Program-made: the position numbers and the translations under genes
Notes under the pieces: model-generated
The model's input: the letters and a program-made list of their open reading frames with translations, nothing else
Databases searched by the model: none
What the model was told of the DNA's origin: nothing
Source: Bimuria novae-zelandiae CBS 107.79
Taxonomy: Eukaryota; Ascomycota; Dothideomycetes; Pleosporales; Didymosphaeriaceae
Length of the DNA: 64,000 bases
Assembly (NCBI GenBank): GCA_010015655.1
Contig: ML976676.1
Span: 121,607 to 185,606 of the forward strand
Direction of reading: 5' to 3'
In this document: piece after piece, positions 55,953-64,000 of the stretch
How positions within the stretch are numbered: the first letter of the stretch is position 1
Layout of the letters: each line of letters starts with the position of its first letter

Positions 55953-56683
55953 TACGTTACTACTTATTATTTATAATTATTTATAATAATCCTGCGATAC
56001 CTGCTATATATAACTTATATAATAGCTAAATAAATCTATAGTAATAATAAACCCTAATTCTATAATAACGCGTGATATAGTAGTCATTAATAAGCCTAAG
56101 GACTAGCAGGTATAGATCTTTCTTTATAAAGATGCCGTGCAGTAGCACGATCTCTAGTAGTATTATAACCTTAACGTTACTATAGCTAACCTGCCTCTAT
56201 TAATAGAGCCTATTAAGCCTATAGCGCTCTAATATAAAGTTACTAAAATATTTAGTATAATATATACTAATATTAATTTTAATAATACTAAATTTCGACG
56301 CTATTAATTTGCGTACAACTAATATAAGAAGTAATTTACTTACTATCTTAAGTAAAAGTAGGTATTTTAAAACCTAAATATAAATATTAGTAAGATAATT
56401 ACTAAGCGCTATATTTACTTATTATATAATAAAAATACGCCGCACGCGTGGATTGTCTCCCTTAAAAAGTATTTTATACTATTAATAATAGTTTATTAAT
56501 ATAACCTAATTAATAACTATAAGTATTTATATATCCCGCTAAAGTCGCGTAATTTTAAAAAACTAATTATAGTTATAAATTAAAGTTACTAGCTAGTACG
56601 CTAAAATTAGTTTACTTAATATTAAAAGTACGCGTGTATAAAAAGACTTTTTAATAATTATTTAAGTATTAACCTTAAATACG
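55953..56683 (+). pseudogene. RIP-degraded sequence, possibly a Ty1/copia gag-like remnant
   Basis: Extremely TA-rich. One plus-strand frame with many stops keeps a repetitive aromatic/basic pattern (for example IFLYKDAVQ, YYNLNVTIANLPLLIEP, ITKRYIYLLYNKNTPHAWIVSLKKYF). The order resembles the Trp-containing capsid part of copia Gag, but the decay is too advanced for a firm call. The frame continues beyond the solo LTR (KLIKLFKNKNNNMQIAILKDYI near 57115-57180), which therefore sits inside this older element. Confidence 0.35.
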
Positions 56684-57105
56684 TGTTAAGACCCAGGAAC
56701 ATCGGGGCAAGCGAGCCTTATGACGGTACACGAGCCCCACCTGAGGATAACGTAATGTCCCAGGCTGTCCCAGACGCCAAGCTATGGGACACTGTGGGAC
56801 CACGTAAGAATCCCAGGAGATCCCATGGACGTGAGGCATGGGACACTGTGGGACTTCATAGAACAGGAGGAATATTTATACAAGACAGTTTCTTATGTTA
56901 TGCTCCTTATAGTTAACTTATATATTTTCTATGCGAGTACGTTCTTTTATATAGACTAATAATTATCTTATTTATTATAAAATTAGATTATATAGCTACG
57001 CGCTAAGTTGTTGCATTAACTTATACTACTAAATAATCTATAAAGTGCTACCTTAGCCTTACTGCCCTAACCTAGATTAGACCAAGGTGTGAGTGCCTTA
57101 TAACA
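56684..57105 (+). mobile_element. Solo LTR of a different family, 5-bp target duplication
   Basis: Starts TGTTAAGACCCAGGAACATC and ends CTTATAACA, with ATACG on both sides (56679-56683 and 57106-57110). The first 200 bp are GC-balanced and contain GGGACACTGTGGGAC direct repeats; the second half is strongly TA-rich. Not similar to the other LTRs beyond the first bases. No internal region remains. Confidence 0.85.
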
Positions 57106-57110
57106 ATACG

Positions 57111-57296
57111 CCACGCCTAAGCTAATTAAGCTATTTAAAAATAAGAATAATAACATGCAAATAGCTATACTAAAGGACTATATTACTACCTATATAACGT
57201 ATGTTTAATAAGTCTAACCTAGTTCCTAGAAGCTTAATAGCTTAGTAAGTAACCTTTAAGTAGCAAGAACGTAAAGTAATAATAAGGCTATAGGTT
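57111..57296. other. Continuation of the older degraded element
   Basis: TA-rich sequence between the solo LTR and the 5' LTR of Ty3 element 2; its last five bases (AGGTT, 57292-57296) should be the target duplication of element 2. Confidence 0.4.
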
Positions 57297-57752
57297 TGTT
57301 AGGATTTGAACGAGCGGCAGTAAAGGAGGGCCAACGGCGGCCATGGCGGGGTAACCCATAGTGGGACCGCACTACCGAGGTCACGTAATGTACCCTCACG
57401 CCAAGCCACACCATCACGCCAAGACAGTGATGGCAGTACTATCACTAATGCCAGTACCATTAGACCAAGGTCATGATGGCACAGAAACGGGTGATGATAG
57501 AAGAAAGCCTACGGATATATAGAGAGCTCGAATATCCCTCTAGATATGTGTGTTTAACCTATTTATCAATCTATCGTTTAGATCTGAATAAGTAACCTTG
57601 TTGATTTAATTGTGCTATACACACCTTTAATACTAACGCCCTTAGTAACAGGCGCAAGCTATTACTATAACCCTCTCTTGTCCTACTAGTACTCCTGCCC
57701 GAGAACTAACCTTAGCCCCTTAGAGAATAGCTACCTCTTTAGGATCTTAACA
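57297..57752 (+). repeat. 5' LTR of Ty3/gypsy element 2
   Basis: 456 bp, TGTTAGGATTTG to ATCTTAACA. The second half (from GTGTTTAACCTATTTATC) matches the LTRs of element 1 and the solo LTR at 6104; the first half is unique, with repeats of CACGCCAAG and AGTGATGGCA. Confidence 0.9.
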
Positions 57753-57769
57753 TCTTAAACACCCTTAAC

Positions 57770-60700
57770 ATGAGTACTACTAGGACCCCTACCTCTTCCA
57801 TGGCTTCGGACAACCACGTCACCCCTATGGGGGATAGCAAGAACAAGGCACATAAACCTGACTTGTATAATAGTAACTGTACCCTCCTTAATACTTAGCT
57901 ATTGCAACTAGACCTCTACTTCTTCGACTAAAACTAAGACCTTAAAGATAAAAAGAAGGTCATCTTCGCAGCGACCTATATGCAAGGAAGCGCTAAAGAA
58001 TAGATCTATCCTTACCTAGTTAAATACCTAGACATAGATTACGACAACGAGGATAAAGACTACATTAACAGTAACAAAGATGCTATTAATATTATTAAGG
58101 ACTACGCTAACTTCAAGAAATGCCTCTAATAGATATTTAGAATTGCTAATAAAACCACTGTTACTAAGCGTGCGATCCAGACAATCTAATAGCAATAATC
58201 CATAGCCAAGTATATAGTTAAATTCTACAAGTACGCCGTGCAACTCGACTAAGAGGATAAATCTCTTAAAATAATATATAAATAAGGACTTAAACGCAAC
58301 GTGCGTAAAGAACTACTACGCAGCGGTGCAAAGGTAGAGACCCTAGAAGAACTATACGAAGAGACTATCCGCATTAATAGGGAATAGTTCGCCTTGCAAG
58401 AAGAATTCCGCAGGAATTTAAGGAACGTTAGTTTTAGACAACAGGCACCTGTAGTCTACAGGGCGCCACTAAAAACACCTTAACGCCAGCAACGCAACTA
58501 TTACGGGCCCTAACCTATAGAAGATGTCTAGTTTAATAACCTAGAAAAGGGAACAGGAAAGGTTACAGGCTTCCGAAAGCCTAACTAACGTATCTTAGAT
58601 AGAACCTAACGATAGGGGACCAAGACGCGTAAATGTTTTATATGTAACAAACTAGGCCACATAGCCAGGAACTGCAGATCTAAGAACAAGATCACTAGGC
58701 AACTAAACGTACTAACTATTAATAAAGAAACAACCGACGAAGAATGGCAGGTAATAAACGCCATTAAACAAGTTAACATCCACGACGAAGAATTAGAACG
58801 ATCAGAGTTACCTAACTTATAACTCTACGAGGATGCATATAAAGGTTTAGATAAGAAGGAAAAGGAGCTAACACCTTAATTTCCTATACCTTACCCTAGC
58901 TAGAGCAAACCTGTTACTTATAAGACGACGAATGTTTTTAACTTCTTAAAAAGACACTAACTAAGGGAAGGAGACTTCGGGTTTATAGTAATAGAATAAT
59001 AAGACTACATAGCCGCATTTCACCACGCCTACTAACCTAATCTAGTTAGTAAGGCAGCACGTGAAATGGCAGACTATTGCTATGCCTATAAAGACCCTAA
59101 AAAGAAGTACCTAAACGAAAACCCGAACTACGAACTATAGTACAACCTAGACTACCGCAACCCTACGCATGAGACCATATAATAGACCTTTTATAGAGAA
59201 GATTAATATACCCTTTATTACTAAGCTAAGGAATATAGCTACTTTCCCCGAACATACTAATAATGTAGATGGGAGTGGTTTAACTGCCCTATTGACTATT
59301 ACGACGTTCACCTCTAGGATAAACGTGAAACGCGATACTTTCTACACCTTAACTAAGTACTAAACTAAGCACTATTACTACTAGTTAATAGAAAATGCGC
59401 GTTAGATAAATGGCAAACATGCTTACACCCCGACTGTAAGGAACACAGGGAGTAAAAAGAAAAATATAGGTTCAATCGCGTACTAAAAGGGACCACGACC
59501 CTTAGGATCGAATTAGTAATAAAAGGAAAAGACAGTGAAGTATCCTATAAGGAAATAAAGCAACAACCTCAGGATAAGAAGAAAGGCCCAAGATACCTCG
59601 AACCGGCAGAGCAACCCACGAAGAAGATGTCTTTTTTAGACCTAGGCTCTGGCGAGAAGACGCCTTTAGAGAAATAAATGCTATAAATAGTTAAGCATTA
59701 ATCAAGCTACCGGTACAGCTTAATAGAACATAGATAAAGGCCATGCTGGATTCTAGGGCGTAGTAGAGCTACATATCCCGAAGTGCACTTAATAGAGCCG
59801 GACTCTACAAGCGCAAGAAGGAAGTAGCATACGCTATCCATGTCGCGAATAAACAACCCATGCCAGGCACGCCACGAATAGAGTACAAGGTCAAGACAAC
59901 ACTTAAGATCCATGGACACTAGGAACTAATTACCCTCGACATACTAGAGGAAGCCAATCACGATATGATATTAGGACTACCCTAGTTTAGGAAGCACAAC
60001 CTAATAATTAACTAGAAATAACAAAAGCTATCCTTTAAGCGCTATAACTGTGCATTACAAGCAAAGCCTACGCATTAATAAAGCATAATAGTAGATAAGA
60101 GAGCTATTAATAACGTAGTCTCGCGATTAGAAGTCGATAAACACGAAACTAACTTGGCAGACGCTGGTAGGAACTACTAGGTTATAAAGCGTAAGCACGA
60201 AGAGAATAGCACACCTTTTAATATCCTTAACGAATATAAGGAATAGAGTTATTTGTTTTAGGAAGAGAAAGGAGCTAACGCCCTTCCTAAGTATATATAT
60301 TAAGATTATTGCATTGTTCTCGAAGAGGGAAAGACGCTACCCTTTAGACTACTATACGGGCAAAGCGTAAAAGAACTCTAATAGATACGTAAATTCCTAA
60401 AGAAAGCCCTTAAAAAGTAATAGATACGCAAGTCAGAATTGCTAGTAGCATTACCCCTAATATTCGTTATAAAGAAGGATGGAACACAACGTCCATGCAT
60501 TAACTATAGAAGGTTAAATAACATGACAATTAAGAATAGATACCCACTACCAAATATATAAGAATCTCGAGACAGGCTAGGACGAGCCAAGATATTTACA
60601 CAATTCGACCTACGAGACGGATACCACCTTATACGAATAGTAGAAGGTAACAAGTGGAAGACAGCCTTTCGAACCAGATACGGACTGTTTAAGTACTAAG

Positions 60701-63001
60701 TTATGCCTTTTGGACTCACGAACGCACCAGCAACGTTCTAAGCAATAATTAATAACGTACTAAGGAACTACCTTAACATATTTATAGTTGCCTACCTCGA
60801 CGACATTCTCTAAATAAGAGAAGGATTATGTATAACACGTATAAACGGTACTATAAGCACTAGACAGCGCCAACCTACGATTAAAACTTAAGAAATATAA
60901 ATTCTATGTTACAGAATTAGAGTTTCTAGGACATGTTATTAATACCGAAGGTATCTAAGTAAGCCCTTTAAAGATTAAGGAAGTAAAAAAGTAGAAATTA
61001 CCTACTAACCTTAAGGAAGTACGAGCCTTCCTTAGATTTACTAGATTTAACAGACAGTTCATTACAGACTACTCTAGAATTACGCTACCACTTACGAACC
61101 TTATAAAGAAAGACAAACCTTTTAATTAGACAAAAGAATGCGAGCAAGCATTCCAAACGCTATAGAAAGTATATATTACGCCACTAGTCCTTATACACTT
61201 CTAGGATAACAAACCCCTGCGTATTGAAATAAACGTAAGTGACTTAGCAGTCGGAGCATGCGCAAAATAAGAGAAGAATAATAAATAGCACCTAATTACA
61301 TACTACGCACACAAGTTTACACCCGAAGAATTATAATATAAAGTACACGATAAAGAACTACTCGCGATTATAAAAGCTATTAAATACTAGAGAATCTATG
61401 CACATAGTTACTCGGAACTTACGATCTTTATAGACTATAAAAACCTCACACGTTTTACAACCACGAAAGAACTAAACTAACGATAAGGAAGATAGTTAGA
61501 AACACTAGGATAATATAAATTTAAAATTGTGTACACCCCAGGCAAGGAAAACGGACGAGCAGACGCTCTTAGCAGAATAAATAATAATAGAGAAAAGGTT
61601 AAAACCTACTCTGTAATACTAAAGAAGAATCCTAATAGTTCCCTGGAACCAATAGTAGAACTTAATCAACTCCTTGTACTCACACGAGAAGTACCTAAGG
61701 AACAATAGACAGAGGTTATATAACAATACTACGACGACCCTGTATATGGACACCCTGGAATTAGAAAAACAATGGAGCTAATCCAAAGGAACTACAGCTT
61801 TAAAGGAATTAAGGAAGTAGTAATAACCTACATACGTAAATACGCAGATTGCCAGCGCAATAAACACGCAATACATCCTAAGTACGGAGAAATACAAGCT
61901 ATCTAGATACCCATAGCACTATGGGAAGACATCGCAATGGACTTTGTCACAGGATTGCCAAAGTTAAAGGATCCCATAAACGGAGTAAGTTACGACGCAA
62001 TACTGGTAATTGTATATAAATTCACTAAATATGTGGAATTACTACCGTGCAAAAAAGTAATAATAGTAACGGAACTAGCGTTCCTTATCCTAGATTGACT
62101 TATACGACATCATGGCATCCCTAAGACAATTATTAGCGATAGAGACAAACTCTTCACTTCGAACTACTAGACAACACTCATAACACTTATTAGAACGAAA
62201 CGAAAACTATTAATAGCATACCACCTACAGACGGACGGATATACAGAACGTACGAATTAAACAATAGAGACGTACCTACGCATCTACTGCAATAACTAGA
62301 AGAATAACTGGACTTCCCTATTACCAATGGCACAATTAGTATATAACAATAAGATATTAGCAGCAACCAGATATACACCATTCTATGCAAACCATGGAAG
62401 ACATCTACATCTCTTTAATTAGATATTTCCTACTACTATTAGAGCGGAAGAAGCCATCAACACGGCTACAAAAATAAAAGAAATACATTAATAACTCCGA
62501 GAGAACCTCGAGAAAGCTTAATAGTAAAGTATTTCCTACACGAACCAAAAAAGAAAAACGGCACCTTAGCTAAAAAAGGGGGATAAAGCATATCTACTTA
62601 CGAAAAATCTTTAAACCTAAAAGAAAAAGCACAAGAAACTAGATTATATTAAGGTTAGGCCATTTTTTATTTCTAAATAAATATCACTGGTCAACTACTA
62701 ATTGGAATTACCACCAGACGCCAAAATACACCTAGTATTCTACATAGACTGATTAGAACCAGCGGACCTAGAGACACCAGTCGAAACCACCTTCTATCAC
62801 TAGGCAGAGGAAGAAACCGAATTCAAAGTTAAGAAGATACTATAACACACGGATTAGCCACGAACCTACCTAATTAAATAGAAGGGATATTCGCACTTAG
62901 AAAACACATGGGAACTAGAAGCAAACCTTAGAAACTATCGCTAAGCGTTGGCGCAGTACTATCGTCAAACTAAGAAGTAGAAGCAGCGGGAGGAGAACTA
63001 G
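57770..63001 (+). pseudogene. gag-pol of Ty3/gypsy element 2
   Basis: Gag starts at ATG 57770 (MSTTRTPTSSMASDN). Its zinc knuckle is intact (CFICNKLGHIARNC near 58628-58670). A 325-codon Cys/Trp-containing extension (WEWFNCPI, KWQTCLHPDCKEH) leads to the TTTTTTA site at 59632. Pol in the -1 frame has protease, reverse transcriptase with YLDD at 60793-60804, RNase H, integrase (HHGIPKTIISD, then a decayed HPQTDG motif near 62220) and chromodomain (YLIKXKGYSHLENTWE near 62870). Numerous stops; inactive. Confidence 0.9.
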
Positions 63002-63599
63002 TTAAGAACTTATTAAGAAGATCTATCGACGGATCGAGAGGAAGATTGTTGGCCTGTGACCAGCCTGGATCAGCGAAGAGATCGACGTCTCGGGACGGAA
63101 TGGCCGCACTCAAGCTATCCGCCTCTTGAGTCCGTTGCACCTTTGCTATTGCTAAATCCCGACGCGTAAATTCCTGTTCACGACTCCTTACCTCTAATAA
63201 CTCTACTTCACTCTTAGCAAGGCGAGCGCCTATCGACGCAGCCTTAGCCTTTAGACAAGCAATCTCTAGCTCCTTCTTACGTTTTTCCTGCTCCACCTTT
63301 TCCTATTCCTCTTCGGGAACGAACAATTCGCAATTAGCGCTTACGGCGATACAACCAACGCAACGACCGGACGCGGTATCCACGAAACACCGTAAGTTTT
63401 TCTTTGTACATCTTTTGTAGCGAAACACTATTTCTTTTAATGACGCACGAACGCGAGCAGCACGATCGTGTCGTTCTTAGGTTAAAGTCTTTTTGCGAGG
63501 CGCGCGCGCTTTGTGGGGCTTAGGATCTATCGCGTGCAATAATCGGTAGAAATCTTGGCGCCATCGCGAAATTCGCGCCCGCCCCCGCCAAACTCCCAT
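62970..63599 (-). pseudogene. Antisense Zn(II)2Cys6-like coiled-coil ORF at the 3' end of Ty3 element 2
   Basis: Minus-strand frame from ATG 63599 (MGVWRGRARISRWRQDFYRL) to a stop at 62970, 209 codons, with two internal stops (TAA 63477-63479 and TAG 63303-63305), both explicable as Gln or Trp codons changed by C-to-T. The centre reads YKRC-x6-C-x8-C-x2-C-x6-C, which fits a fungal binuclear zinc cluster whose first Cys is now Tyr (TGC to TAC). A long charged helix follows (EKVEQEKRKKELEIACLKAK ... VELLEVRSREQEF), then an acidic/Pro tail. It overlaps the pol stop by 32 bp, tail to tail. DNA binding is inferred; the sequence here is far less RIP-damaged than pol. Confidence 0.65.
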
Positions 63600-63735
63600 A
63601 CAAATCGTGAATTTGACTATGACGCGTTGATAACGGCCCACCATCCGTAGAATACTCGCCCGTAAGACTTGAAGCTGTATAAATACGTATATAGGGCTAT
63701 ACTGACGCTTTTTTTTGGTGGAGTAGTCCGACGAT

Positions 63736-63930
63736 ATGGCTGCTGATCGGCCACAGAGGGCGCGTAGGGCCCCTTTGAAGCTCACAGAGCAAGCTGCCGT
63801 CGCTGGGGTACCCGTACGGGGGCGTAAGACCCAGAAGCAGACTCCATTAACGACCCGTAAGCCTACTGGGGGGCGTTCAGCGGGTAATAAAGGATTAACG
63901 GCGCGCGTACAGCGTAAGAAAGTCCGCTAG
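63736..63930 (+). CDS. Small Arg/Lys-rich ORF, unknown
   Basis: 64 codons (MAADRPQRARRAPLKLTEQA ... RVQRKKVR) behind a TATA-like TGTATAAATACG at 63677-63688 and a short T-run. The protein is very basic with a disordered look and TTRKPTGG segments. It is divergent from the antisense zinc-cluster ORF, 137 bp away. It may be the first exon or N-terminus of something continuing past the window, or a second accessory ORF of the retroelement. No family recognised. Confidence 0.4.
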   Translation: MAADRPQRARRAPLKLTEQAAVAGVPVRGRKTQKQTPLTTRKPTGGRSAGNKGLTARVQRKKVR

Positions 63931-64000
63931 GTAGAGTAACTGACGACTAACTTATGCCTTAGCAAAAGCAGCTACAACAGCTCCTCTAGCGCACCCTACT

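Larger units (their letters stand above)
57297..63001 (+). mobile_element. Second Ty3/gypsy element, same family, 3' LTR not in the window
   Basis: The 5' LTR is followed by gag and pol in the same order as element 1. Pol ends at a TAG at 62999-63001. No second LTR was found up to 64000, so either the element continues past the window (an antisense ORF follows, as in element 1) or it is truncated. Interior stops are more numerous than in element 1, and pol has at least one frameshift just after YLDD near 60805. Confidence 0.88.

Noticed and set aside
63001..64000. 3' LTR of Ty3 element 2
   Set aside because: Searched by eye for TGTTAGG and the conserved R-U5 block; neither occurs before the window ends.
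1..64000. CRISPR arrays, bacterial operons, tRNA or rRNA genes
   Set aside because: No spaced direct-repeat array, no operon structure, and no cloverleaf or rRNA-like sequence recognised; a tRNAscan run would settle the tRNA question.

Overview
This window is nuclear DNA of a filamentous ascomycete (Pezizomycotina; a plant-associated Dothideomycete-like species is the best guess, not a certainty). The evidence is: short GT..AG introns (48-158 bp, one of 577 bp) with CTRAC-type branch points; secreted plant-wall enzymes carrying fungal cellulose-binding modules; a COP9 signalosome subunit; and transposons decayed by repeat-induced point mutation (RIP), with C:G to T:A changes at CpA and in-frame stops mostly at former Gln and Trp codons.

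Layout. (1) 1-3009: copper P-type ATPase, minus strand, cut by the window edge. (2) 3843-7395: two RIP-decayed Fot1/pogo DNA transposons side by side, the second holding a MITE and a solo LTR. (3) 7646-43900: a gene-rich arm. It holds CSN7, a conserved hypothetical, an Artemis/SNM1-like nuclease, a GH10 xylanase with CBM1, a Rab4-like GTPase, a PAF-acetylhydrolase-like lipase, an SRA-YDG protein, a Ser/Thr-rich secreted repeat protein, a pectin lyase with CBM1, HRD3/SEL1L, an MFS transporter, a six-knuckle CCHC protein, a single-pass surface protein, a 56-residue Cys-rich protein and a broken wax-synthase-like acyltransferase. A Tc1/mariner element (11067-12846) interrupts this arm and splits what looks like a host reading frame. 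(4) About 44140-64000: a transposon nest. A 54-bp palindrome was hit by Fot1-like element B, then element A landed in B's TA duplication. A was itself hit by a 0.9-kb insertion and by a complete 6.7-kb Ty3/gypsy chromovirus. To the right lie a solo LTR and a second, longer Ty3/gypsy element that runs off the window.

How the parts relate. The genes are independent fungal transcription units, not operons. The xylanase and pectin lyase point to growth on plant cell wall; HRD3 and the Rab serve the secretory pathway. The repeat blocks fit a two-compartment genome. The least expected features are in the Ty3/gypsy elements. Both keep an in-frame T TTT TTA slippery site at the gag-pol junction, a roughly 320-codon Gag extension beyond the zinc knuckle, and an antisense ORF just past pol that encodes a Cys cluster followed by a charged, coiled-coil-like region. 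The antisense ORF is the best candidate for something not widely described.

Limits: all products are called by reading motifs, with no database search. Exon junctions were chosen by splice signals and preserved frame, without transcript data.
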